Shown here: positions 52,927 to 62,917 of the stretch, piece after piece
Layout of the letters: each line of letters begins with the position of its first letter
Position numbering within the stretch: position 1 is the first letter of the stretch
Source: Kwoniella bestiolae CBS 10118
Taxonomy: Eukaryota; Basidiomycota; Tremellomycetes; Tremellales; Cryptococcaceae
DNA length: 64,000 nucleotides
Direction: 5' to 3'
Assembly (NCBI RefSeq): GCF_000512585.2
Contig: NC_089241.1
Span: forward strand, 7,768,001-7,832,000
Program-made: the position numbers and the translations under genes
Notes under the pieces: model-generated
The model's database searches: none
Seen by the model: only the letters and a program-made list of their open reading frames with translations
Told to the model about the DNA's origin: nothing

Positions 52927-54234
52927 TCACCTCCCCGGTCCAGCCGCCATACTCCCCTCTCCCGCCCCATTCCCATACTCCTCATTCCCCTCCAAATAAT
53001 CCTCATCGTTCTCCCCAAACACGTCCACTTCTTCCCCCAAATCGTCAAGCAACTTATCATCGTGATGTAGCGGTTGACTCATCCCATCGTACCCTCCTGA
53101 TGCATTCCCAGCTAATGGGAAATTCCTCTCTCCCTCTCCCTCCCTTATAAGTCGATTTATATATTCCTCTTTATCCATCTCTCCCACATCCACATCCTCA
53201 TCGTCCTCGTCGTTGTAAAATGCATCTTCATCCTCCTCCTCAGAGTCCAATGAGGGTTTATAAGACATGAAAGCATTGATACGTGCGAGCCTATTCGCCC
53301 TTGTGATCTCATCTTCGTTACCTCCATTCTCATATAGCCCCGAACTCGGATGTGGGTGAGAGGGAGAGATTTTCGGACGGGTGGAGCGTGGTTTAGGGGA
53401 AGAAGATCGTGCAGGGTTGAGGGATAGGTGGGAGAGGGAGAGGGCAGTGGCGTTCTGATAGTCCCTCTGACCTAGATGGAGGGTTTGGTCGATTGGTCTG
53501 GTAGTGGTTGGAAGTAATGAAGTCAGCTTGATGTCATACGTACAATCGGCCATTTCTCCCTTCAGCAACTCTCCGCATCATGAAGACTCGCATTCTCTTC
53601 CCTGAATATGCCCGCATCCCTGCTGCCCCCATCCATCTCAAATCGCCCCGATTCTCGCTTTTCCTTCACTCGGCCCTGCGCTTCCTCCTCTCCGTAACCA
53701 ATCCTCTCCCTTTTGCCCAAATCTCACCCATCCTCCGTGCACTCTCTCTCCTTTCTCTCCTTTCCCTCCTCGCATCTCCCATATTCCCCAACCCAAGCAC
53801 AAACCGTTCACTCACAAGATCAACCCATTCTTCGCCAACCTCCCCTCCCCAGCCCTAATGCGATCCAACACCCTGGCCTTACCACTCCTCGTTCCCCCTC
53901 CTCCACCCAGAGTGGGCGACTTGGTCGGCGAGCCATTATACTGTTGTTGGTGTTGGTTTTGGTTTTGGTCCTGATCTGCCAAATGCAAATTACCCAACAT
54001 CAATTCCTGTTCTCTCGCCAACAATGCTTCTCTCGCAACCAACAGCTTATCTTTCACAGGATCGCCGGATGGTGAGTTGCTCGGCCCTGCTGCGGGCGGG
54101 GAGGCAAAGAGTGGAGAGGAGAGAAGGGCGGTATTGCGGGAGAGACGGTCGCGGACCTCTGGGAGGGATAGGTAGGAGATGTCGTCTGCTATGGGGGAGG
54201 AGAGGGAGGTGCGAGAGGATCGACGCGGGGGCAT
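52927..54234 (-). CDS. Unidentified protein, acidic C-terminus (exon model tentative)
   Basis: A phase-consistent model is 54234-53816, 53663-53544 and 53497-52927, giving 369 residues. The N-terminal part (MPPRRSSRTSL, ISYLSLPEVRDRLSRN, DPVKDKLLVAREALLAREQE) is helical and looks conserved, followed by a Gln/Asn run and RVLDRIRAGEGRLAKNG. The C-terminal part has EITRANRLARINAFMSYKPS and a long acidic stretch (EEEDEDAFYNDEDDEDVDV). I do not recognise the family. Weak point: intron 1 (53664-53815) would end in AAG rather than CAG or TAG, and its own sequence reads as a basic, helical peptide (SERFVLGLGNMGDARRERRE) one base out of frame. The region could instead be two genes, or hold a one-base deletion at the GTGAGT. 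Confidence 0.45.
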
Positions 54235-54630
54235 CGTTGTTTGATGTGATTATCCGGTTGGTTTGATGGGGTCGAAGTTGGGGGGTAGTGGATGGTGTGC
54301 TTATTGAGTGCTGGAGGGGAGGTGCTCGTTTGGGACTTGTGCTGATGGCTGAGGCTGAGGAAGAGATGAATCAACAATAGGCCAATTACGAGTAAGTCTT
54401 ACTGGTTTACTTCATGTGACGCAGTCTAGTGCTGCCTAGGCACGGTGCCATTGCAAGTGCTATTGTGGCACTAATTTACGAGTATGGCACATCGCCTGTT
54501 CAGTCCTCTTTTTCAGAGCCTTCATGCTTTGTACCAGAATCATGTATACATCCCGGGAACAAGCATAAGAAGACCGCTAAATTACACCAAGAGGGAAATA
54601 TGAGAGATCTGCCGAAGTTTGGATACGTGT
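54235..54630. other. Intergenic, no supported gene
   Basis: About 400 bases: the 5' flank of the preceding gene on the minus strand and the 3' UTR of the next. Nothing recognisable. Confidence 0.45.
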
Positions 54631-56153
54631 TCATCTCTTAGAGGTCGACCTGGTATTCGCTCGAGGTCTGAGAGAAGCATCCCAAGAAATCAAACCACCG
54701 ACCCCATCGTCGATAGTACCCTGAACAACACTACTGTCTTTACTTGCACTTACAGGTGGCTTCCAGGTTCGTAATGAGCTGCCAGGGGTACCTGATCTTC
54801 TGGCTGAATCCTTTTCCGCCAAAGTATAGTATACCCTCCTGCATCTCGTGGAATCCACGTTCGTCTCCCAGTCCTCTATCAAGCTTTCATCCCCTTCATA
54901 TTCTTGCGGTGCTTTGCCATCTACATGTGAACAGGTACCTCTTCTGGCAAAACAAGGTTGGCATTTCGCATAGATGATTTCTCCGGTCTTCTTCCGTCTG
55001 ATCACATATGTTTGGCATTCGATTCCAGATTTCGTACACTGAATACAGCTTTGAGGTCCAATTACAATGATGGCTGGTTCGTGCGGCACAGTCCTCGCTG
55101 ACAGAGAAAGGGGAGAACCCACAAATGAGCTTGAGGGAATTGCATTGGTCACCTGAAGTGAATCAGCGTCATCAGAGACGCTTACATCATGATCCGATGA
55201 TCTGTCGGGCATCGAATCGAGGCCCGAACCCTTCCCACCGCTCATTTGGCCCTCACGGTGAGTAGGTTGCATTTGGGACGCCTCAATATCCTTTTCCAAT
55301 GTATCCAGCGCCTTGAGACCCTTATTGCACATCCAAAGCGCATGACGTCTCGAGAATATGTTCTGATCTAATTTTTTGTCCTCAATCACGGACCTTATGA
55401 CATCCATCAACTCCATGTCCAGCTCCGAATCGTTCTTTAAAAGCTTCCTCGCGTGCAGGATCGGCACACTGTCTAGAGCATTGTCGGAGGACTGTTCCTC
55501 CAACATCCTCAAGGTCCTTTGCAAGGTCACTCGAGGAGAATCGGGAGTCGGTTCGACATCGAACGATCCATCAGGGAGTCTTCGCCTCTTAGATGCGCTG
55601 GAGATGGCGCTGAACACTGAAGGAGAGTATCCACCAGGAGAACGATGATATGGTGATAGAGGCATCTCCCCTCCAAAAGGTCCCGGTGAGATGAGGTAAC
55701 CGATTCCCGCTGCCGAGTCACCCATTCCAGGTGAGAATGGGTAATGCATATCACTTGGTGGTCCCATCATGGCCGTGTCGAAGTCCGAGTCGAATCGCTG
55801 AGTATCGAAATTGGTGTTCATGCCCTGAACAGCATCTGCGTGTGCTGGAATTTCAGCCGAAAGGGTCAGAGAGAAGTCGAAATCTTGTGAAGGACCCGGA
55901 TCCCCTGTAGGGTGGTTGATGTCCTGGAATCCCCCAAGTTCGCTTGCCCTTGCCCGATCGAGCATTCGAGCTGGGGCAATGCCCCCAACAAGGTCTGGGA
56001 GATTATTTGCGTGAGTGGAATCAGATGAGAGGTCCGCCGGACAGACATGCCTAGGGCCCTGAAAGCAAAGTTAGCGACTTCCACAAGCTGCGCCATTTGC
56101 TAGCACATGACACTTACTGTAGGAGGCACACGGGCTTGATCTCCTTGATCCAT
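54631..56153 (-). CDS. Putative transcription regulator with a long-loop cysteine cluster
   Basis: Two exons in phase, 56153-56118 (MDQGDQARVPPT) and 56058-54631, giving 487 residues. The N-terminal two thirds are disordered (Pro, Gly, Ser, Asp) with a helical block (TLQRTLRMLEEQSSDNALDS... ELDMELMDVIRSVIEDKKL). Near residue 350 lies a cysteine module: C-I-Q-C-T-K-S-G-I-E-C, a 17-residue spacer, then C-Q-P-C-F-A-R-R-G-T-C. The CxxCx6C...CxxCx6C pattern is that of a fungal Zn2Cys6 cluster, but the loop between halves is much longer than the usual 5-12 residues, and the module is C-terminal. Zinc binding and DNA binding are inferred. The neighbouring decayed gene has two modules of the same type. 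Confidence 0.65.
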
Positions 56154-56604
56154 GATGTAATACTATGCTGATGATGAGAGTTTTGATGTTGCCGATTATC
56201 AACGCAAGAAGAGCTTCAATACAGGTGAAGCATGAAATTAGTAGGAGGTGGGACACTGTACCTCTCGCTTTATATACTGTCGTATAGCTTCTTACGACTG
56301 CAATCCGAATTTGACGGAGAACAAAAGGTCTTTCGGATCAAAGGATTCTCAGGTAACAGGAGAGCAAAATTTCAAACGTGTTTCTGATCCTATGACGTTC
56401 TGAGAATCTTACGATAAGAAGATAAACGTTCACGGGCTGCCTTCCAGTAGATGATGCATATTACAAATTGGAAACATTGCAAATCAGAAGAGGACATGCC
56501 TCGAAGTCACCCTGCTTTACTCTTCACGCTGTATCATACTGTACTCTGCTTCTAGCGTCTTTCCTCGGCCCTTGTGTTCATTCTCAGCCTCATCTTCTCA
56601 CCAC
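56154..56604. other. Intergenic between the two cysteine-cluster genes
   Basis: About 450 bases: promoter of the 54.6-56.1 kb gene and 3' flank of the decayed gene. No gene is visible. Confidence 0.45.
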
Positions 56605-57635
56605 TCACCGAAGATTCCGCAGAAGATCACCCTTCTTGTGCCAGACTGGCCGCGATGCAGCATGTGGTGGTTCATGTTGTGGTTGTGCATTTTCACGGTG
56701 CTCAGTCGGCATGTGAGCCTGATTGTAAGGTGAAGGACTTGTCGGGTCGGAAGCTTGTTGAGCAGACTGGACAACGGAGCCTGACGCAAAAGGAATTGGC
56801 TGGTCCGCAAATCTATCCTCTCCTGGACCATAGAGTATATCTTGCATCTTGGTCCATTCCTGTCGAGTGCTACTCGTCGGGTCAGTCTTTACCTGGCTGG
56901 GAGGCCCATCTGGGGGTACGAACTCCTCCATCAGTGCTTCGATAGACATATCCACGAAAGGTACATCAGGAAGGGTGCCGATTAGTTCAGAAAGGTCTTC
57001 GTCCAGTTTGGAAGATGTGTCTTCACCTCCCATCAGGTCCAAGTCCATTGGGTCACGTGCGGTCTCGGGAGGGGGCGAGCTGAGATGGTTGGGAAATGTA
57101 TTAGACGCATCATGACTGGTGGCGTTAAGTCAAGGTTTGATACCGGTAATTTGATGTTCCTCGATATCTTTGATTGAATGACCTGATAATTCGCATTTGG
57201 ATCTGAGGTATTGACAGTTGGAATATTCAGCAGACACTACCTCCTCTCTTGTTCGAACACAAGCGATGATGCATCTTTGCCCACTAGACTGACATCTTGA
57301 ACATCCCAATGGCAGCTCAGCTAGTGCGTCGTACCATGGAGGCCCTTGCCATGCAATCACCTCCTCACCTTCAAGATAGAGTGAGGCGGGCGCTACAGGA
57401 GGAGCGGTGGGAGGAGTGGCAAAGGTGGCGGAAGGTCCATTCCACTCATGGCTTCCGGTAAGATTGAAATGATTCAACCGATCTTTAATCTTTCCGACAG
57501 CTCACACTTTGCATGCGCTCTGCGACAGCTCTCGCACGCCAGTGTGCGGTCTCGGTCCCCGTACCACCGTATTTGAACTATACATGGTTCTGTGGTATTC
57601 GCCACTCCAGAACATCGTCGGCACTTTCGGTTCAT
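56605..57635 (-). pseudogene. Decayed cysteine-cluster gene with two modules
   Basis: From ATG 57635 (MNRKCRRCSGV) the first module reads CRRC, CIVQ, then CESCRRAHAKCELS, after which the frame ends in TGA just before 57474. Shifted by one base the coding sense resumes as KIKDRLNHFNLTGSHEWN. It reaches a second module, CSRCQSSGQRC... NCQYLRSKCELSGHSIKD, so CELSG-x-IKD is shared by both modules once one G is restored at the TCGGAAAG junction. The frame then ends in TGA at 57130 but stays open in the same frame into LNATSHDASNTFPNHLSS, DLDLMGGEDTSSKLDEDLSE and an acidic/Pro-rich tail to 56605. Two lesions in one gene point to decay. The true start is uncertain; an upstream exon is possible. Confidence 0.55.
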
Positions 57636-58507
57636 GGTGGTCTTGGCTTCATGCCGGCCATAGGTACTTGTCGTCCACACTAATGGTGTACGTTGCGTGG
57701 TGTTGCCGGATTCTGACGAGTACCAAGAGACCCAACTGGAAAAGATGGTTGGGATGAATTGAGATCCATCTTATGGATCACCCCGGAACTGAGGCAGTGT
57801 ATGATGACTTATAGATTGACCAGGAACAAGAAGCGGTAGTAGATATCATATGTAAACGAATGTGTTATTATAGAGATGTCTGACAGTTAACCTCAAAGTT
57901 TGTGGCAGAAAGGAGGATCACGCAGATTGCAAATCAGAATTATAGATTCTCAATTGCGCTTCAGGGATCTGATCAAAGGGGGAAAGAGAATACTGTAGGA
58001 CAGACCGCTTCGTCTTCCAGCCACTCGACCTCCTCTTCCCTCTCAAAACGCATTGTCTTCCTCACTTTTCTAAAGTGACAGACAGATGACAAAGACACGA
58101 TGCCGTTGCAAGATTATTGCTCATCCGTCAAAAGCATGCCAAAGAACAGTCATTGGGAGTGTAAAATGACTCTTGATACGCTGCAGCAGCTTTGCTTGTC
58201 CGTCAAGTTATTCTTCAGAATGCCACAAAGTGGCGTTTCCGCCTAGTCTGACAGTAGGCAGCAGTGAAAGAGACATTGGGACTATGACTTCAGTAAATCC
58301 CTGATGTCAAGGGATATGCACCGTCCACACCGATCAAAGGAACGACAATTGCATACGTCAGATGATGACATTGACCATGAACACCAACTCCGAACCCGTA
58401 AGAGACAGAGATGATATCTTACTCATAAATTGTCTCTTCTAGGGCGCGTAACTCATGTCATCCCCAAAGACTGTACACATCGTCCTTTTATACGTGCACT
58501 CAACGCC
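57636..58507. other. Divergent intergenic region, no supported gene
   Basis: About 870 bases between the decayed cysteine-cluster gene and the first bZIP-like gene. It holds their 5' flanks. Open frames are short; an ATG at about 57765 opens 29 codons that do not join the cysteine frame. Confidence 0.4.
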
Positions 58508-59431
58508 ATGTCCTCACAACAGAGCACTAGCCCTCTTCACGACGTGACATCGCTTTATGCCCAAATATCTCCCTTGGTCTCTCCTAATAACCCTTATCTC
58601 TACCCCAAATCCAAGGTCAGTGAGATGGATCGGACGACCGACCTGACTTTTGAAGCTAAAGAACAGCTCGGTGCCGAGACGGAAGGTGAATCATCAGACC
58701 GCGCAATAAGGTCTTCGCCAGGATCATCGTTACGAACAGAAGACTGGACAATCGAACACTGTGAACCTCCCACGCAGAAACATGGAGCGTTAGAGCAGGC
58801 ATCTGGGGGAAACCGGTGCACGGCCTGGTCAGAGGGTACTGTTAATGTCATATCACCAAGTGTCAGCATCGCCCCTTCCAGCGCCGCATCGGTCGCGTCT
58901 AGAAACGATTCGTCCCGTCGTACTTCGTCTGCTTCATCGAGGGGTCGTATTGGAAAACGAGGGAAACAAGGTGAGTCACGACTCTATATCAAACAATACA
59001 ATATAGATTTTCCGTTAACCTTTGTATGTTATACCTTGACGGTGGAAGGTGGTCATAAAAGGCGATCAATGAGCAGAACGATCTACACTCTCCAGAAGGA
59101 ATTGGACGAGGTGACCAGACAAAACGATCAAAACATCAAGCAGAACCATAGATTGTGGGAACTCATCGGGGAGATGACGTCCGAGAATCTCAAGCTGATG
59201 ACTCGAGTTGATGATTTGACACAAAAGAATCGGACTCACCAAGCAGATCTCACTTCAGGCTATACTTGGACTGAAAAGCTCATCAGACAGCTAAGTGACA
59301 GGACCGTCTCAGTATTCGAGCCATTGGAACTGGCCAACTCCCAGATGAAAGATAAGTTAACGATGCTGGAGGAAGAAATTACGCGACTGAAGTGTGGTTT
59401 GGGATATGGTGCCACGGCTGTACCCTCATAA
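58508..59431 (+). CDS. bZIP-like coiled-coil protein, first of an adjacent pair
   Basis: Two exons in phase, 58508-58970 and 59049-59431, giving 281 residues. ATG 58508 (MSSQQSTSPLHDV) is the first credible start. A Ser/Thr-rich N-terminus precedes a basic stretch (SRGRIGKRGKQGGHKRRSMS) and a long heptad region (TLQKELDEVTRQNDQNIKQN... LIGEMTSENLKLMTRVDDL), then a second coil (LTMLEEEITRLKCGLG). The basic-plus-leucine arrangement suggests a divergent bZIP, although the invariant Asn/Arg pattern of classical bZIPs is not clear. The intron sits inside the basic region. It is 78 bases and stop-free, so its retention would insert 26 hydrophobic residues and split the basic region. The neighbour 600 bases downstream has the same layout. 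Confidence 0.6.
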   Translation: MSSQQSTSPLHDVTSLYAQISPLVSPNNPYLYPKSKVSEMDRTTDLTFEAKEQLGAETEGESSDRAIRSSPGSSLRTEDWTIEHCEPPTQKHGALEQASGGNRCTAWSEGTVNVISPSVSIAPSSAASVASRNDSSRRTSSASSRGRIGKRGKQGESRLYIKQYNIDFPLTFVCYTLTVEGGHKRRSMSRTIYTLQKELDEVTRQNDQNIKQNHRLWELIGEMTSENLKLMTRVDDLTQKNRTHQADLTSGYTWTEKLIRQLSDRTVSVFEPLELANSQMKDKLTMLEEEITRLKCGLGYGATAVPS

Positions 59432-60028
59432 AATACAGGCAGCGTCCACAACTCAGTTAGAGGCGAACTGAAACGGTGATGAATACTCACTATATTCATG
59501 AGAGTGACCATTGCACATACCGTATGTTTTGATAGAGGATCTTGACGATTAGCAGATTTGTTAATAGCAGTTGGGCTGAAAATAGCATGCAGGTTATCTT
59601 CTGTATGATCGAAATACTGTAGATGCACGCATGCAGACTGCCAACTATTTACACCTGTGGTCGGGTGGTCGTGTGTCTCAGAGTGTACACACGCGTGTCT
59701 CCTACTTATGATATGGCCTTGTAAAACAATGGTTCAGCTTGTCCATCAAAAGCGAAAGACGCCTCGATTGTCGGAGCCACTGCCAACTCCCAAACCACAG
59801 TCCGACTGAAAGGACGTCGAAGCTGGATCATGTCAGCCATGTGAAAGTATGTATCTACCTTTCTCCTCCATGTCGCCGTGTGTGTCGACAAGGGTAAGTC
59901 GTGGTATCTGAAAGATGGATATTCCCCCACCGCTGATATCATTATTCATCGTTCCACCCACATCCCATCTTGATTCTTAATCATATCATCATCGGTTGAG
60001 CAGACGCGTCCCGCACACAATCTGTACC
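59432..60028. other. Intergenic between the two bZIP-like genes
   Basis: About 600 bases with the 3' UTR of the first and the promoter of the second gene. No further gene is supported. Confidence 0.45.
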
Positions 60029-61011
60029 ATGTCCTTCATATCCGCTAATACTGCCACCCCGAACGATGAATGTCCGCCCACTAAATTATGGCGAAGCCAT
60101 TTTCAAACCACCTCTGTGGACAGAATCACTGATCAAACATCTTCCTTCGGTGGCAACATTTGGTCTCGCGATCCCCACGGCAGCTTTGGAACTCCAACCT
60201 GTCATAGTGGATACCAAGATGCTCAGCTCAATGGGTCAATACTCCCTCAGACACCTGAAAGCGATGACGATATTTCTTGGTGCAATAAGTCTGTAGATCC
60301 CGATGGAACAGGTCTCCATTTCTTGTCCTCATGCAAATCCGCTAGACCTACTGGCACACGCTATACACGCAGTACTATGACCAAATCGTCTGTTGCGAAA
60401 TACCGACCTAATAGGGACAAGACGATGACCCAGCAAGCCAGAGATAAAAAGCGGGCAAGAGGTGAGTGAAATCTTTGACAGACATTTCCCCCCCGAGCTT
60501 GAACACGGCGTCCCATACAGACCGAAAATATACCAGAGAGAGAAAAGAACGTGAAGGCGCAAAGTTGAACTCCCTACATGAGACTATCGCAAAGTTAGAG
60601 CAGGAGAAAGAAGAGTCTGAGTTGGTAATTTCCAGCATGTCTGCTGAGAAGGGCCGGATGTCGAGCAAGATCGATCAGTCATCAGAACTTGTCGACAATT
60701 TAATGACTATCATCTCGGATATGTCATCCCGATGCAATACGCTGCAAGCTGAGAATGACTCGCTGCGAAATGCAATAAAGTTTTACGGTCCTAAATGCTC
60801 TCATTTTATCCATCAAATGTCGAACCTGTCTAACGGGTTTGCAGGTGCGATACAGATGAATGACCAGTACAATGCTTCAAGAATTAGGGAGTTGGAACAG
60901 CAATTATCATTTGGTTGTGATACTCCCAGCTTCTCACTGGACACAAATCAAGTGGAGCAGGTGCCCAAACAGGAGAGCATGGATGACCGTACTTGGTTGA
61001 GTGGGACTTAA
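60029..61011 (+). CDS. bZIP-like coiled-coil protein, second of an adjacent pair
   Basis: Two exons in phase, 60029-60461 and 60521-61011, giving 307 residues. The start is ATG 60029 (MSFISANTATPNDE). The basic region spans the splice junction: QQARDKKRARDRKYTRERKE. It is followed by heptads (LNSLHETIAKLEQEKEESEL) and a second coil (MTIISDMSSRCNTLQAENDS). The intron interrupts the basic region at the same relative point and in the same phase (after the first base of a codon) as in the preceding gene, supporting common origin. Dimerisation and DNA binding are inferred from this layout; targets are unknown. Confidence 0.62.
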
Positions 61012-61275
61012 TATTCTCTCAGCCACGTTTATTCGATATTTCCCTTGTTTGTTATACACCGTAGTTCACTGTGACCATTTCATACTTTCCCATCTCGTCA
61101 GTACACAGGCTATGTCAGTTCCTCGTTCCATGCCATGGATGTTATCGTAGAAGTAAAAAGTTGTCATGCGAATAGTATAAGATCGGCATGCTAACGATCG
61201 TATGTGTATGTACACCAGTACATTCTCCCAATTCCTGCCATGCATCATATCCTAACTAATCTTAAAGTAAATAGC

Positions 61276-62292
61276 TTAGAATCTGAGCTTGGAGAAGACT
61301 AGAGGGGAGGAAGGCACAATCAGCTGTGCACAATAGCGAAGGAGAGGGATAGCCGAAAGTCAAGGCGTGATAGGAACGGATAGGGGATGAGACGGGAGCA
61401 AAACACTTACACCATCTGTTGTTTCCCTTAGCGTATCTCTCCTCGAAAGCCTTCTTGATGGCCTTCTTGGCATCCTCACGTTGGGTGGGTTCCTTGAAAG
61501 TTTCGCTAGAGACTGAACCTTTCAATGATTCAAGTTCGAGTTGGTATCGGGTGGGGAGGAGGTGGGCGTAGTTGACAACTTTGATGAAAGGCTTGACCTT
61601 TGATCGTCTGGCGATTCTCTTCTTACCCATGTTCTTGGTTACTTTGAGTGGGTATCTGGAAGGGGAAGATCAACATCAGCGAATGATCAGGTCAATCGTG
61701 AAAAGGAGGTGGTCCAAGTAGCCTGAATATCGTAGATATCCTTTTCCTTGCTGGCCGTTTAAAGAGAACCCCACTCACCGCTCAATACCAGCAACAACGG
61801 CGTGAGGGTAAGGCCTCTCCTTGGTTCCGTCATCGGATTGCTTGATGACAACAACCTTTTTACCGGCTTGTCGACCAGAGAGGACGACAGCGACTTTTCC
61901 GGGCTTGTAGACTGTAAACCAGTTCCGTAAGATCAGCATTTGTCCATAGATTGGATGATCCTTCTTTCCAGATCGCAGTTTGATCTCGTCTGCCGTCGAC
62001 GCTGGTCCTTGAGATCCCCGGCTCTCCACCATTCGTCCACTACCTCTCATATCCATCCATCGTCCAATCGACTATCCCAATCTTCATTACCCTTGTTTCC
62101 CATTCCCAAAAACACCATCTAGATCCGTTCCTGCTATGCTCCACCCTATTCCAGCGTCGACGACACAGACCCTTCCATTACTACAGCAGCATTGTGATAA
62201 TAACGACACTCACCTGTAATGAATTAAATAGGTCAGCATACCGTTCATTTGACTATCCTAACAGTGAAAGATGTTGACTCACTCTTAACCAT
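61276..62292 (-). CDS. RPL27: 60S ribosomal protein L27 (eL27)
   Basis: Four coding exons close in phase: 62292-62283 (10 bases), 61911-61779, 61655-61411 and 61298-61276, giving 136 residues, the exact eL27 length. The sequence begins MVKIYKPGKVAVVLSGRQAG, then YPHAVVAGIERYPLKV, GKKRIARRSKVKPFIKVVNY, and ends NNRWFFSKLRF. The first intron (61912-62282) is long and contains an acceptor directly abutting a donor at 62213/62214. Upstream of the ATG exon, 5' UTR introns are suggested by a GTAAGA donor at 62461 and a GTGAGT donor at 62386 flanking a possible 9-base exon. The real gene therefore extends to about 62500. Confidence 0.95.
62208..62223 (-). promoter_or_regulatory. Abutting acceptor-donor (recursive splice site candidate) in RPL27 intron 1
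   Basis: On the minus strand the sequence TTCATTACAG is followed with no gap by GTGAGTG. A branch-like GCTGACC lies about 20 bases upstream of the acceptor. Splicing at this point would create a zero-length exon: the first step removes 62282-62214, and the regenerated GTGAGT then joins to 61911. The coding result is unchanged. Confidence 0.55.
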
Positions 62293-62386
62293 CTGATTGA
62301 GCGAAACAACGAGAAAGCAATCCTATCAGTATCCTGTCCTTCTGTGTCCTCGTCTTGGTCAAGGTGTTGATGGTGATGGTACTCAC

Positions 62387-62395
62387 TTTGATAAC
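62387..62395 (-). other. Possible 9-base 5' UTR microexon of RPL27
   Basis: GTTATCAAA is bounded by a CACAG acceptor and a GTGAGT donor, between a GTAAGA donor at 62461 and the CAATCAG acceptor before the ATG exon at 62292. All four sites face the right way for a chain of short introns in the leader. It is inferred only from splice signals. Confidence 0.4.
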
Positions 62396-62917
62396 CTGTG
62401 AAGAACCCGTTAGTGATGGATGAGACTAATTAAGAAGGATCAAAATGTCTGTATTTCTTACTTTGATGAATTCGCACCCAATCCACCAAACAGCAACAGA
62501 CTGGACTGTGTGGTATCGTATCGTATCGTATGATACACTATGGCAACACCACCAAAAACCTGCAGATCGACGGAATCAAATTTCACTTTGATACAACATT
62601 TCGAGCGGAGTTTCTCGGTGATTTGTTGCTCTTGGAGTGGCAAAACTGCAAAGAGAGAGGACTGCGGCGCAGACCGCCAAGTGACTCAAGACCTTCTTAC
62701 GTAATTGATTAGTTTCTTATCTTGCCATCCTTTGGGAATCCGTTGAGCCGGTCCAATCCGAAGTGGATACAGAACATGCTTATTCCCCTGATGACTGGCA
62801 GTTATCGGTCACTTGACTAGAAGAGCGCGCAGGTAGAGAGACATTGTTATTCGTACTCATTGTTTTCTGATCATCACATATCAAGGCGTTAGGACTCTCG
62901 CAAGTCGAATTGTAAAG
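62396..62917. promoter_or_regulatory. Divergent promoter region of RPL27 and the Zn2Cys6 gene
   Basis: About 520 bases between head-to-head transcription units. It includes the likely first untranslated exon of RPL27 (ending 62462) and a short tandem TATCG repeat near 62513-62532. No individual factor site is claimed. Confidence 0.45.

Noticed and set aside
58430..58507. Earlier start for the first bZIP-like gene at 58430
   Set aside because: That codon is TTG; the first ATG in frame is 58508.
61912..62282. Box C/D or H/ACA snoRNA in the RPL27 intron
   Set aside because: A CTGA-like D box exists, but no matching RTGATGA C box or terminal stem was found.
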